DNA of 39,825 nt from an uncultured Clostridia bacterium (GTDB lineage: Bacteria; Bacillota; Clostridia; Oscillospirales; Acutalibacteraceae): the NCBI GenBank assembly GCA_937884975.1, contig CAKZZS010000026.1, positions 1 to 39,825 of the forward strand, given 5' to 3'. A model generated the notes under the pieces. That model did no database searches. It was not told where the DNA came from and saw nothing but the letters and a program-made list of their open reading frames with translations. This document shows, one piece after another, positions 30,553-39,088 of this stretch (positions are counted from its first letter, which is position 1; each line of letters starts with the position of its first letter). A program made the position numbers and the translations under genes.

Positions 30553-31047
30553 TTAAATGTCTTTTACGTTTTTACCGCGGATAGCGGCAACTTCATCTGC
30601 AGTACGAAGCTGAGCAAGACCGTTGATGGTTGCTCTTACAACATTGCAGGGATTGTTTGAACGAAGAGCCTTGGAACGGATGTCCTTGATGCCGACTGTC
30701 TCAACAACCGCACGAACCGGACCGCCGGCGATAACGCCGGTACCGGGAGCAGCGGGCTTGAGAAGAACAACGCCTGCGCCGAACTTACCGATAACCTCGT
30801 GGGGAATCGTTGTGCCCTTAAGAGAAATCTTCATAAGATTCTTCTTGGCGTCCTCGATACCCTTACGGATAGCGTCCGGAACTTCGCCGGACTTACCAAG
30901 ACCGAAACCGATGATGCCGTTTCCGTCACCAACGACTACAAGAGCAGAGAACTTGAAGATACGGCCGCCCTTTACAGTCTTTGAAACACGGTTTATAGAA
31001 ACTACACGTTCCTGAAGCTCCATTGTTGAAGCATCCATTTTAGCCAT
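30553..31047 (-). CDS. rpsE: 30S ribosomal protein S5
   Basis: 164 residues, uS5, involved in mRNA unwinding and decoding fidelity. The double-stranded RNA-binding part (LQERVVSINRVSKTVKGGR, FSALVVVGDGNGIIGFGLGK) and the C-terminal PGTGVIAGGPVRAVVE are typical. Confidence 0.97.
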   Translation of the reverse strand: MAKMDASTMELQERVVSINRVSKTVKGGRIFKFSALVVVGDGNGIIGFGLGKSGEVPDAIRKGIEDAKKNLMKISLKGTTIPHEVIGKFGAGVVLLKPAAPGTGVIAGGPVRAVVETVGIKDIRSKALRSNNPCNVVRATINGLAQLRTADEVAAIRGKNVKDI

Positions 31048-31063
31048 AATATTCTCTCCTCTC

Positions 31064-31423
31064 TTAGAAATTCAGGCCGCCTTCGCGGGCGCCCTCGGCG
31101 AGCTCTTTAACTCTGCCGTGATAGATGTAACCGCCTCTGTCGAATACGCAATCCTTGATATCCTTATCAGCGGCTCTTTCAGCCAATAATTTGCCTACGC
31201 TGCGAGCAGCGGACATATTACCGCCATATTCCGTAAAGTCCTTTTCAACCGATGAAGCTGAAACCAATGTAACGCCGGCAACATCATCTATAAGCTGAGC
31301 ATAGATGTGCTGAAGTGAGCGGAATACATTAAGGCGAGGACACTCTGCAGTGCCTGTAACCTTTCCACGGACTCTCTTATGGCGATTAAGTCTTGCCTTG
31401 TTTGTATCAAGCTTTTTAACCAT
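31064..31423 (-). CDS. rplR: 50S ribosomal protein L18
   Basis: 119 residues, uL18, binds 5S rRNA. RLNRHKRVRGKVTGT, PRLNVFRSLQHIYAQLIDD and DRGGYIYHGRVKELAEGAR are diagnostic. Basic N terminus as usual. Confidence 0.97.
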   Translation of the reverse strand: MVKKLDTNKARLNRHKRVRGKVTGTAECPRLNVFRSLQHIYAQLIDDVAGVTLVSASSVEKDFTEYGGNMSAARSVGKLLAERAADKDIKDCVFDRGGYIYHGRVKELAEGAREGGLNF

Positions 31424-31438
31424 TTAGAAACCCTCCTA

Positions 31439-31984
31439 TTATTTACCGCCCTTACCGGCTTTACCTTCCTTGCGGCGGATGTGCTCAGACGCATACTTAA
31501 TGCCCTTGCCCTTATACGGCTCGGGAGGTCTCTTTTCTCTGACCTCTGCTGCGAACTGGCCAACCTTCTGCTTGTCGGGACCGGAAATGATGATTTTGTT
31601 AGGTGCCGGAACATCAATAGTGATGCCGTCAATTTCGGGCATAATTACCTGATGTGAATAACCGATAGTCATTACAAGGTCCTTGCCCTTCTTTTCTGCA
31701 CGGTAACCGATACCGTTGATTTCAAGCTCCTTTGAGAAGCCCTTTTCAACGCCTGTTACCATATTGGCAATAAGAGTTCTTGTCAAACCGTGAAGTGAAC
31801 GGTTTTCCTTATTGTCGTTAGGACGGGTAACAGTTATCTGACCGTCCTTCTTCTCAACTGTCATGTTGGGATGCACTGTTCTGGAAAGCTCGCCCTTGGG
31901 GCCCTTAACGGTAACAGTGCTGCCGTCAACTGTGACATCGACGCCCGCCGGAATAACGATGGGCTCTCTGCCTATACGAGACAT
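31439..31984 (-). CDS. rplF: 50S ribosomal protein L6
   Basis: 181 residues, uL6, near the factor-binding site. MSRIGREPIVIPAGV, VKGPKGELSRT and the C-terminal signature RPPEPYKGKGIKYASEHIRRKEGK are diagnostic. Two homologous halves, normal length. Confidence 0.97.
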   Translation of the reverse strand: MSRIGREPIVIPAGVDVTVDGSTVTVKGPKGELSRTVHPNMTVEKKDGQITVTRPNDNKENRSLHGLTRTLIANMVTGVEKGFSKELEINGIGYRAEKKGKDLVMTIGYSHQVIMPEIDGITIDVPAPNKIIISGPDKQKVGQFAAEVREKRPPEPYKGKGIKYASEHIRRKEGKAGKGGK

Positions 31985-31998
31985 AGTACGTTACCTCC

Positions 31999-32397
31999 TT
32001 ACCAGATGAATGCAAGGACTTCACCGCCGACGTTAGCCTTGCGTGCGTCCTTATCTGTCATTACGCCCTTAGGTGTTGAGAGGATAGCAATGCCGAGACC
32101 TTTCATAACTCTGGGCATTTCCTCACAGCTTGTATAAATACGCAGACCGGGCTTTGAAACTCTGCGTAAACCGGTGATTACAGAGGACTTGTTAGGACCG
32201 TACTTAAGAGTAATCTCCATCATACCCTGCTTGCCGTCCTCTTCAACCGTGAAACCTTTAATGTAACCTTCATCAACAAGAATCTGAGCAATCGCTTTCT
32301 TCATGTTTGATGCGGGTACCTTCACCGTATCATGCTTTGCTGAGTTCGCGTTACGAATTCTTGTAAGCATATCGGCGATAGAATCAGTAATTTGCAT
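31999..32397 (-). CDS. rpsH: 30S ribosomal protein S8
   Basis: 132 residues, uS8, central-domain 16S rRNA binder. DSIADMLTRIRNANSAKHD at the start and GIAILSTPKGVMTDKDARK near the end are diagnostic. In E. coli S8 is the spc-operon repressor; whether it is here is not evident. Confidence 0.97.
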   Translation of the reverse strand: MQITDSIADMLTRIRNANSAKHDTVKVPASNMKKAIAQILVDEGYIKGFTVEEDGKQGMMEITLKYGPNKSSVITGLRRVSKPGLRIYTSCEEMPRVMKGLGIAILSTPKGVMTDKDARKANVGGEVLAFIW

Positions 32398-32428
32398 ACT
32401 GTTTTACCTCCTTAGATTGCTCTTTTTC

Positions 32429-32614
32429 TTACCAACTTGACTTCTTTACGCCGGGAATCTGACCTGCATGTGCCAACTCTCTGAAACAGATACGGCATAC
32501 TCCGTACTTACGGAGATAAGCATGTGGTCTACCGCAGATTTTGCAGCGGTTATACTGTCTTGATGAATACTTAGCGGGACGAGCCTGCTTAACTTTCATT
32601 GCTGTTTTAGCCAC
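32429..32614 (-). CDS. rpsN: 30S ribosomal protein S14, zinc type
   Basis: 61 residues, uS14 of the short type Z. The CxxC...CxxC zinc site (CKIC and CRIC) flanks GRPHAYLRKYG, and the end is GQIPGVKKSSW. In species with both types, the zinc-free paralogue is induced by zinc starvation; none is in this window. Confidence 0.97.
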   Translation of the reverse strand: MAKTAMKVKQARPAKYSSRQYNRCKICGRPHAYLRKYGVCRICFRELAHAGQIPGVKKSSW

Positions 32615-32627
32615 TTGTTATCCCTCC

Positions 32628-33170
32628 TTATTTAGAAAACGGAGCGCCCATGAGAGTAAGCAGCTCTCTGGCCTCTTCATCGGTATTGGCTGTGGTTACG
32701 AAGCAGATGTCCATACCACGAACCTTGTCAACTTTATCGTACTCGATTTCAGGGAAAATCAACTGCTCCTTGATACCGGTTGAGTAATTACCTCTGCCGT
32801 CAAATGAGTTGGGGTTAATTCCTCTGAAGTCACGAACTCTGGGAAGCGCGATGTTGAAGAACCTGTCAAGGAACTCATACATCTTGTCGCCTCTGAGCGT
32901 TACCTTAACGCCGATAGGCATGCCTTCACGAAGCTTAAAGTTAGCGACTGATTTCTTTGCCTTACAAACTACGGGCTTCTGACCTGTAATTGTAGCGATA
33001 TCGCCTACTATAGCGTCAATAGCCTTGGGGTTATCCTTGGCTTCACCGCAGCCTACGTTGATAACAATTTTATCAAGCTTCGGGATTTGCATAACACTCT
33101 TGTAACCGAACTTCTTGAAAAGTGCGGGGGCGACTTCTTTAGTATACATTTCTTTAAGTCTTGCTGCCAT
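32628..33170 (-). CDS. rplE: 50S ribosomal protein L5
   Basis: 180 residues, uL5, 5S rRNA and P-site tRNA contact. MQIPKLDKIVINVGCGEA, REGMPIGVKVTLRGDKMYEF and GMDICFVTTANTDEEARELL are diagnostic. Confidence 0.97.
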   Translation of the reverse strand: MAARLKEMYTKEVAPALFKKFGYKSVMQIPKLDKIVINVGCGEAKDNPKAIDAIVGDIATITGQKPVVCKAKKSVANFKLREGMPIGVKVTLRGDKMYEFLDRFFNIALPRVRDFRGINPNSFDGRGNYSTGIKEQLIFPEIEYDKVDKVRGMDICFVTTANTDEEARELLTLMGAPFSK

Positions 33171-33186
33171 TTGTTATGTCCCTCCC

Positions 33187-33516
33187 TTATTCAAACTGAG
33201 CGTTGCACTTTTTGCAAACTCTAACCTTTTTGCCGTTCTTATCAAGAGCGTGGCCCGTTCTTGTGGGCTTGCCGCACTTGGGGCAAATAAGCTGAACCTT
33301 GTCAGCATAGAGAGCGCTTTCAGCCTTAATAAGACCGCCGGGCTCACCCATCTGACGCGGCTTAACGTGCTTTGTAACTACGTTAACGCCTTCAACAATA
33401 ACCTTGCGCTCTTTGGGGCTGACCTGCATGACCTTACCCCTCTTACCGCGGTTCTTGCCGTTGATGACGATTACCTCGTCACCTGTTTTAACATGAAGAT
33501 TATTCATCCTTGGCAC
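33187..33516 (-). CDS. rplX: 50S ribosomal protein L24
   Basis: 109 residues, uL24, an early assembly initiator with a KOW motif (DEVIVINGKNRGKRGKV). The C-terminal CPKC...CKKC zinc knuckles (about 84-105) are common in Clostridia and absent from the E. coli protein. Confidence 0.97.
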   Translation of the reverse strand: MPRMNNLHVKTGDEVIVINGKNRGKRGKVMQVSPKERKVIVEGVNVVTKHVKPRQMGEPGGLIKAESALYADKVQLICPKCGKPTRTGHALDKNGKKVRVCKKCNAQFE

Positions 33517-33522
33517 CTCCTA

Positions 33523-33891
33523 TTAAAGCACTTCCGGAGCAAGGGACAGTATTTTCATATAGTCCTTCTCACGGAGTTCTCTGGCAACCGGCCCGAAGAT
33601 ACGGGTGCCTCTGGGATTTTTGTCTTCTCTTATTATAACAGCAGCATTCTCGTCGAAGCGGATATAAGTACCGTCGTCTCTGCGAACGCCTGAAACTGTT
33701 CTAACAACTACTGCCCTTACAACTTCGCCCTTTTTAGCTGTTCCGCCGGGAGCAGCCTTCTTGACTGAAGCTACAATGACATCGCCGATATTGGCGTATC
33801 TTTTGCCTGAACCACCGAGAACTCGGATGCACATAAGCTCCTTAGCCCCTGTGTTGTCGGCAACTTTAAGCAAAGTCTGTTGCTGTATCAC
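33523..33891 (-). CDS. rplN: 50S ribosomal protein L14
   Basis: 122 residues, uL14, at the subunit interface. MIQQQTLLKVADNTGAKELM, VRTVSGVRRDDGTYIRFD and the end LREKDYMKILSLAPEVL are diagnostic. Confidence 0.98.
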   Translation of the reverse strand: MIQQQTLLKVADNTGAKELMCIRVLGGSGKRYANIGDVIVASVKKAAPGGTAKKGEVVRAVVVRTVSGVRRDDGTYIRFDENAAVIIREDKNPRGTRIFGPVARELREKDYMKILSLAPEVL

Positions 33892-33921
33892 AGTATTGCC
33901 TCCTTTTTCTTACCTAAATAA

Positions 33922-34179
33922 TTATTTAGCCTTCTCGATGATTTCAACGACACGCCATCTCTTATCCTTGGACATCGGACGAGTTTCCATAACAAGAACT
34001 CTGTCGCCGATACCGCACTCGTTGGCTTCGTCGTGAACCTTGATTTTTACTGTACGGTTAACGATTTTCTTGTAAAGCGGATGCCTTACCTTATCGCGGA
34101 TAGCAACAACGATAGTCTTATCCATCTTATCGCTGACTACTGTTCCGACCTGTGTTTTACGAAGATTTCTTTCCATCAT
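33922..34179 (-). CDS. rpsQ: 30S ribosomal protein S17
   Basis: 85 residues, uS17, OB fold binding 16S rRNA. RKTQVGTVVSDKMDKTIVV and GIGDRVLVMETRPMSKDKRW are diagnostic. The start is taken at ATG 34179 (ATG 34176 equally possible); a GTG six bases upstream lies inside the GGGTAGGTG ribosome site and is unlikely. Confidence 0.95.
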   Translation of the reverse strand: MMERNLRKTQVGTVVSDKMDKTIVVAIRDKVRHPLYKKIVNRTVKIKVHDEANECGIGDRVLVMETRPMSKDKRWRVVEIIEKAK

Positions 34180-34196
34180 GAACACCTACCCTTTCC

Positions 34197-34400
34197 TTAG
34201 GACTCAGCGCCGTGAAGCTCAACATCACGCTGAATTGTCTTAATTCTTGCGATGTCCTTTTTTACGGCGTTAATACGCATTGGATTGTCGAGTTGGTTGA
34301 TGGCCTGCTGAAAACGAAGCTTAAAGAGCTCGTCCTTGAGTTCCAAGAGTTTAGCATCCAACTCTGAAGCTGACAATTTTCTGAGTTCACTTGCTTTCAT
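34197..34400 (-). CDS. rpmC: 50S ribosomal protein L29
   Basis: 67 residues, uL29, two-helix protein at the tunnel exit where SRP and trigger factor dock. MKASELRKLSASELDAKLLE and LKDELFKLRFQQAINQLDNP are diagnostic. It overlaps rplP by 1 nt. Confidence 0.97.
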   Translation of the reverse strand: MKASELRKLSASELDAKLLELKDELFKLRFQQAINQLDNPMRINAVKKDIARIKTIQRDVELHGAES

Positions 34401-34834
34401 TACTGCTCACCATCCTGTTCCATAGTTTCTTCCTTGCGGACAAACTTACACTTGATGGGAAGCTTGTTTGCAGCAAGACGCATAGCCTCGCGTGCAAGCT
34501 CTTCGCTAACGCCGGCGATTTCAAACATTACTCTGCCGGGCTTAACGACTGCTACCCAATACTCGGGAGAACCTTTACCTGAACCCATTCGGGTTTCAGC
34601 AGGCTTCTCAGTAATAGGCTTGTCGGGGAAAATCTTAATCCAGACCTGACCGCCACGCTTGATATATCTTGTCATAGCAACACGGGCTGCTTCGATCTGA
34701 TTTGCTGTAATCCAAGCGGGTTCGAGGGCAACAAGACCGTAATCACCGTAAGTTACCTTTGAACCGCGGATAGCCTTACCTTTAAGGCGACCTCTCTGTA
34801 CTCTGCGGTACTTAACTCTTTTAGGTAATAACAT
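34400..34834 (-). CDS. rplP: 50S ribosomal protein L16
   Basis: 144 residues, uL16, organises the peptidyl-transferase region. MLLPKRVKYRRVQRGRLKG, EAARVAMTRYIKRGGQVWI and GSGKGSPEYWVAVVKPGRV are diagnostic. One-base overlaps with rpsC and rpmC imply translational coupling. Confidence 0.98.
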   Translation of the reverse strand: MLLPKRVKYRRVQRGRLKGKAIRGSKVTYGDYGLVALEPAWITANQIEAARVAMTRYIKRGGQVWIKIFPDKPITEKPAETRMGSGKGSPEYWVAVVKPGRVMFEIAGVSEELAREAMRLAANKLPIKCKFVRKEETMEQDGEQ

Positions 34835-35514
34835 TACTTGGCTCCTCCTTCCCTCTTACCGGGCTTGCGGCTGTCGTGAAGAACTTCGCCCTTGTAAATC
34901 CAGACCTTAACGCCGATTCTGCCGTAGGTTGTCTTTGCCTCTGCAAAACCGTAATCAATGTCTGCGCGGATTGTCTGAAGCGGAATAGTTCCTTCATGAT
35001 AGTGCTCGGTACGCGCGATTTCCGCACCGCCCAAGCGGCCGCTGACCTGTGTCTTGATTCCTTTAGCGCCTGATCTCATTGTTCTGCCGATGGACTGCTT
35101 GAGCGCACGGCGGAACGAAACTCTCTTTTCAAGCTGAGCAGCGATATTCTCTGCTACGAGCTGAGCGTTGAGGTCGGGCTGCTTGATTTCAATAATGTTG
35201 ATGAAAACATCCTTATCGCCGCCGAGCTTCTTCTGGCAAAGAGCCTTAAGCTTCTCGATTTCAGCGCCGCCCTTGCCGATAACAAGACCGGGCTTTGCGC
35301 AATGGATGTTTACGCGGACTCTCTTCGGGTCTCTCTCAATTTCAATCTTCGGTACGCCTGCACCGATTTTGTAGAACATATCGAGGAGATACTCACGAAG
35401 TTCATAGTCCGAAACAAGGGTATCGCCGAAGCTGCTCTTGTCAGCATACCAACGAGATTCCCAATCCTTGATAACGCCGATTCTAAGACCGGTAGGATTT
35501 ATTTTCTGTCCCAT
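34834..35514 (-). CDS. rpsC: 30S ribosomal protein S3
   Basis: 226 residues, uS3, at the mRNA entry. The KH domain (CAKPGLVIGKGGAEIEKLK) and the C-terminal domain (RRALKQSIGRTMRSGAKGIK, ARTEHYHEGTIPLQTIRADI) are visible. The end is somewhat short and basic, within family range. Confidence 0.98.
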   Translation of the reverse strand: MGQKINPTGLRIGVIKDWESRWYADKSSFGDTLVSDYELREYLLDMFYKIGAGVPKIEIERDPKRVRVNIHCAKPGLVIGKGGAEIEKLKALCQKKLGGDKDVFINIIEIKQPDLNAQLVAENIAAQLEKRVSFRRALKQSIGRTMRSGAKGIKTQVSGRLGGAEIARTEHYHEGTIPLQTIRADIDYGFAEAKTTYGRIGVKVWIYKGEVLHDSRKPGKREGGAK

Positions 35515-35532
35515 TCTAACTTACCTCCTCTG

Positions 35533-35865
35533 TTATTCTGCTTCCCTGAGTGTGAGGAAAATGTGCGAAGTTTTCTTATTGATTCTGAACGCACGTCCCT
35601 GTGCTCTGGGTCTGATTCTTTTAAGAGTAGGACCCTGGCTTACGCTGCATTCTGCAACATAAAGCGCGGAAGTGTCCATATCTTTGTTTTCTGCATTAGC
35701 CATTGCAGACTTCAAAAGCTTTTCAATCGGTTCACACGCAGCCTTAGGTGTGTACTTCAAGATAGCCAGCGCTTCGTCACAAGGCTTATTGCGGATAAGG
35801 TCGAGAACTATCTGAACCTTACGCGGCGCAATTCTTACATGCATTGCCTTAGCAGTTGCTTCCAT
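35533..35865 (-). CDS. rplV: 50S ribosomal protein L22
   Basis: 110 residues, uL22, lines the exit tunnel. VRIAPRKVQIVLDLIRNK, KSAMANAENKDMD and the beta-hairpin GPTLKRIRPRAQGRAFRIN, whose tip reaches the tunnel and is a macrolide-resistance site in other species, are present. Confidence 0.97.
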   Translation of the reverse strand: MEATAKAMHVRIAPRKVQIVLDLIRNKPCDEALAILKYTPKAACEPIEKLLKSAMANAENKDMDTSALYVAECSVSQGPTLKRIRPRAQGRAFRINKKTSHIFLTLREAE

Positions 35866-35886
35866 TGATTAACACTCCTTTTCTGC

Positions 35887-36156
35887 TTAGTTTGTCTTGC
35901 TGCCTGCGTGACCTCTGAAGGTACGCGTGGGAGCAAATTCACCGAGTTTGTGACCAACCATATCCTCAGTAACATATACCGGAACATGCTTGCGTCCGTC
36001 ATGAACCGCAAAGGTGTGACCAACAAACTGCGGGAAAATTGTGGAGCTGCGGCTCCATGTCTGTAAAACGATCTTTTCGCCTGTTTTGTTCATTTCTTCA
36101 ACTCTCTTTAAGAGCTTGGGCTGAACATAGGGACCCTTTTTAACACTTCTTCCCAT
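35887..36156 (-). CDS. rpsS: 30S ribosomal protein S19
   Basis: 89 residues, uS19, 30S head. MGRSVKKGPYVQPKLLKRVE, WSRSSTIFPQFVGHTFAVHD and LGEFAPTRTFRGHAG are diagnostic. Confidence 0.98.
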   Translation of the reverse strand: MGRSVKKGPYVQPKLLKRVEEMNKTGEKIVLQTWSRSSTIFPQFVGHTFAVHDGRKHVPVYVTEDMVGHKLGEFAPTRTFRGHAGSKTN

Positions 36157-36176
36157 TTTATTGCACTCCTTTCCGA

Positions 36177-37010
36177 TTACTTATCGTTACGACGCTTAAT
36201 TATAAGCTTGTCGGAACTCTTTTTCTTGGCTCTGGTCTTATAACCGAGAGCAGGCTTACCCCAAGGTGTAACGGGGCCGGGACGACCGATAGGTGACTTA
36301 CCTTCACCACCGCCGTGGGGGTGGTCGTTCGGGTTCATTACTGAACCGCGGACTGTCGGGCGAATGCCTCTGTGGCGTGTACGGCCTGCTTTACCGAGCT
36401 TAACATTCTCGTGGTCGGTATTGCCGACTGTGCCGATAGTAGCCATACAGGAAGCCGGAACGTTTCTCAATTCGCCTGAGGGCAAACGGAGAAGAGCGTA
36501 ACCGTTCTCCTTAGCCATAAGCTGAGCAGCGTTACCTGCAGCGCGTGCAAGCTGACCGCCTCTGCCGGGATACATTTCAACGTTGTGGATGAATGTACCT
36601 GTGGGGATGTTTGTAAGCGGAAGCGCATTGCCGACCTTGATGTCAGCAGCTGTGCCTGCCTCAATTACGTCGCCGACCTTAAGTCCGACGGGTGCGAGAA
36701 TGTATCTCTTTTCGCCGTCCTCATACTGAACCAAAGCAATATGAGCCGAACGGTTGGGGTCATACTCAAGAGTGAGTACGTTTGCCTTCATATCCTGCTT
36801 ATCTCTCTTGAAATCGATAACGCGGTATTTCTGGCGATTTCCGCCGCCGTGATGGCGAACGGTTATTCTTCCGTAGCTGTTTCTGCCGGCGTGCTTCTTA
36901 AGAGGCTCAAGAAGGCTTCTTTCGGGAGCAACCTTTGAAAGCTCGGAATAATCTGTAACCGACATATTACGTCTTGCGTTTGTAGTCGGCTTGTAGACTT
37001 TAATAGACAT
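36177..37010 (-). CDS. rplB: 50S ribosomal protein L2
   Basis: 277 residues, uL2, needed for peptidyl transfer and subunit joining. GRITVRHHGGGNRQKYRVID, MYPGRGGQLARAAGN and the C-terminal VMNPNDHPHGGGEGKSPIG, whose His is essential in E. coli, are visible. A 106-nt structured gap precedes it, unlike the other gaps in the operon. Confidence 0.98.
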   Translation of the reverse strand: MSIKVYKPTTNARRNMSVTDYSELSKVAPERSLLEPLKKHAGRNSYGRITVRHHGGGNRQKYRVIDFKRDKQDMKANVLTLEYDPNRSAHIALVQYEDGEKRYILAPVGLKVGDVIEAGTAADIKVGNALPLTNIPTGTFIHNVEMYPGRGGQLARAAGNAAQLMAKENGYALLRLPSGELRNVPASCMATIGTVGNTDHENVKLGKAGRTRHRGIRPTVRGSVMNPNDHPHGGGEGKSPIGRPGPVTPWGKPALGYKTRAKKKSSDKLIIKRRNDK

Positions 37011-37037
37011 TCCTATCCTCTCCTTTTCTGGATGTTA

Positions 37038-37120
37038 AAGCGCCTTTTGCGCCCCGACGGCTTAGCGGGTAATGTCAAACCCCATACGTTGCCGTCGGAA
37101 AGTAAGAAAATGCTTCTTAC
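37038..37120 (-). promoter_or_regulatory. Structured RNA region between rplW and rplB
   Basis: In minus-strand RNA three hairpins follow each other in the 106-nt gap. First GTAAGAA/TTCTTAC (37102-37120), overlapping the rplW stop codon. Then an 8-bp helix CCGACGGC (37091-37098) / GCCGTCGG (37054-37061) enclosing GGGT/ACCC. Then GCGC/GCGC with an AAAAG loop (37040-37052). The gap is the longest inside the operon. A role in regulating or processing the L2 part of the message is inference. Confidence 0.6.
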
Positions 37121-37413
37121 TGATAAATGCCGTCAAAGAACTCGATGGTCTTTGAATCCTCGGTCAGTGTGACAATAGCCTTTTTCCAGGAAGCCGTACG
37201 GCCTGTGGTGTAGCCCTGTCTTCTTGCCCTGCCGCGGACATGCATTGTGTTTACTTTTGCTACCTCAACGCCGAAGAGCTCTTCAACAGCTCTTTTGATG
37301 TCGATTTTTGTAGCGTCCTTTGCAACCTTAAAGGTATATTTTTTATCTGCAACGCCTTCCATACTGTTTTCAGTAATTACGGGACGCAGGATAATATCCT
37401 GTGCTGATTTCAT
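37117..37413 (-). CDS. rplW: 50S ribosomal protein L23
   Basis: 98 residues, uL23, at the tunnel exit, docking site for trigger factor and SRP. SAQDIILRPVITENSM, YTFKVAKDATKIDIKRAVEE and VNTMHVRGRARRQGYTTGR are diagnostic. The start overlaps the rplD stop by one base. Confidence 0.97.
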   Translation of the reverse strand: MKSAQDIILRPVITENSMEGVADKKYTFKVAKDATKIDIKRAVEELFGVEVAKVNTMHVRGRARRQGYTTGRTASWKKAIVTLTEDSKTIEFFDGIYQ

Positions 37414-38039
37414 TACGCATATACCTCCTCGATCTTTGTAACGGCATCCTTGAGGACTACGAGCGTGTCGCAGTTAAGAATGTCATAAACATTAAGTGTA
37501 TTTACAAGAGTTACGTTAACACCTTCAATGTTTCTTGCGCTCTTATAAACGATGTCGTTTTTCTCGGGAAGAACTACAAGAGTCTTCTTTGCAGCCTTAA
37601 CGGCGTCGAGAACCTTTTTAGCCTCTGCAGTCTTAATTGCGTCAAGTCCGAAGGAATCGAGAACGATCATTTCGGAAGCGGCAACCTTTGAAGAAAGAGC
37701 GCTCTTCATAGCGAGTCTCTTAACCTTCTTGTTGATGGAGAAGCCGTAGCTGCGCGGCTTGGGGCCGTGAGCGATACCGCCGTGATACCACTGCGGTGAA
37801 CGGGTTGAGCCCTGCCTTGCGCGGCCTGAACCCTTCTGTCTCCAGGGCTTTTTGCCGCCGCCGGAAACCTCTGAACGCGTAAGAGTTGACTGAGTGCCCT
37901 GACGCTGTGAAGCCAAGTAGTTAACTACTACAAGGTGCATAGCCGATTTGCTCGGCTCAATAGCAAAAATATCATCGGACAATTTGATGTCGGATACTTT
38001 TTTGCCCGTATTATCCAATACTGCTAATTTTGTAGCCAT
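37413..38039 (-). CDS. rplD: 50S ribosomal protein L4
   Basis: 208 residues, uL4, whose loop reaches the exit tunnel. GTQSTLTRSEVSGGGKKPWR and KGSGRARQGSTRSPQWYHGG are the loop motif. In E. coli L4 also represses the S10 operon through its leader; the structured leader at 39089-39379 could serve a similar purpose (inference). Confidence 0.98.
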   Translation of the reverse strand: MATKLAVLDNTGKKVSDIKLSDDIFAIEPSKSAMHLVVVNYLASQRQGTQSTLTRSEVSGGGKKPWRQKGSGRARQGSTRSPQWYHGGIAHGPKPRSYGFSINKKVKRLAMKSALSSKVAASEMIVLDSFGLDAIKTAEAKKVLDAVKAAKKTLVVLPEKNDIVYKSARNIEGVNVTLVNTLNVYDILNCDTLVVLKDAVTKIEEVYA

Positions 38040-38055
38040 TCAAAACACTCCTCTC

Positions 38056-38688
38056 TTATTTCTTGCAGGCATTAGCCACTACAACGTAACCGCCCTTGGG
38101 ACCGGGGATAGCGCCCTTGATAGCGATAAGGTTGTTTTCGGCGTCAACCTTAACTACATCTAAATTCTGTACGGTAACTCTTTCGGTACCGAGATGACCG
38201 GCAAGCTTTTTGCCCTTGAAAACTCTTGAAGGATCCGAACAAGCGCCCAAAGAACCCTGATGACGGGCAACGGGACCTGAACCGTGGGTTTCTTTAAGTC
38301 TTCCGAAGTTCCAGCGCTTGATAACGCCTGCGGTACCCTTACCTTTGCTTGTGCCGACTACGTCAACCTTCTCACCTGCTGCAAAGATGTCAGCCTTGAT
38401 GATGTCGCCGACGTTTACAGACTCAGTATCCTCAAGACGGAATTCCTTGAGAACCTTCTTGGGAGCTACGTCTGCCTTCTTGAAGTGACCTGCCATAGGC
38501 TTTGTCACCTTCTGCACCTTCATATCGCCGAAGCCGAGCTGAACAGCGTCATAGCCGTCGTTGTCAGCAGTCTTCTTCTGGATAACGGTGCACGGTCCTA
38601 ACTCAACGACTGTTACGGGAACAACCTTGCCTTTTTCGTCGAAAAACTGAGTCATACCGATTTTCTTACCAATAAGACCTTTTTTCAT
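38056..38688 (-). CDS. rplC: 50S ribosomal protein L3
   Basis: 210 residues, uL3, near the peptidyl-transferase centre. MKKGLIGKKIGMTQFFDEKG, GTSKGKGTAGVIKRWNF and HGSGPVARHQGSLGACSDPS are diagnostic. An 82-nt gap to rpsJ holds a 9-bp hairpin (38712-38733) just before the ribosome site. Confidence 0.98.
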   Translation of the reverse strand: MKKGLIGKKIGMTQFFDEKGKVVPVTVVELGPCTVIQKKTADNDGYDAVQLGFGDMKVQKVTKPMAGHFKKADVAPKKVLKEFRLEDTESVNVGDIIKADIFAAGEKVDVVGTSKGKGTAGVIKRWNFGRLKETHGSGPVARHQGSLGACSDPSRVFKGKKLAGHLGTERVTVQNLDVVKVDAENNLIAIKGAIPGPKGGYVVVANACKK

Positions 38689-38770
38689 TTTTATTTCCTC
38701 CTTGGTTATTGGTTGAACGCATTTGCGCCCAACATGACCTCACAGCGCGTATATTATAATGTAATAGAGA

Positions 38771-39088
38771 TTAAAGCTTAATCTCAATATCAACGCCTGC
38801 GGGAAGCTCAAGACCTGTCAGAGCCTCAACAGTCTTATTTGAGGGTCTGAGGATGTCGATAAGCCTTTTGTGTGTTCTCTGCTCAAACTGCTCACGCGAA
38901 TCCTTGTATTTATGAACTGCGCGAAGAATCGTAACTACTTCCTTTTCTGTGGGAAGCGGAACGGGACCGGAAACCTGAGCGCCTGTACGCTTTGCAGTTT
39001 CAACGATTTTCTCTGCCGCCTTGTCCACAAGGTTGTGGTCGTAGCCCTTGAGCCTGATTCTGATTTTCTTACCTTTTGCTGTTGCCAT
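38771..39088 (-). CDS. rpsJ: 30S ribosomal protein S10
   Basis: 105 residues, uS10, also the antitermination factor NusE. KIRIRLKGYDHNLVDKAAEK, TGAQVSGPVPLPTEKEVVTI and the end GLELPAGVDIEIKL are diagnostic. AAGGAGG before ATG 39088 sets the start; an in-frame ATG 51 bases further upstream would add residues no homologue has. First gene of the operon. Confidence 0.97.
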   Translation of the reverse strand: MATAKGKKIRIRLKGYDHNLVDKAAEKIVETAKRTGAQVSGPVPLPTEKEVVTILRAVHKYKDSREQFEQRTHKRLIDILRPSNKTVEALTGLELPAGVDIEIKL

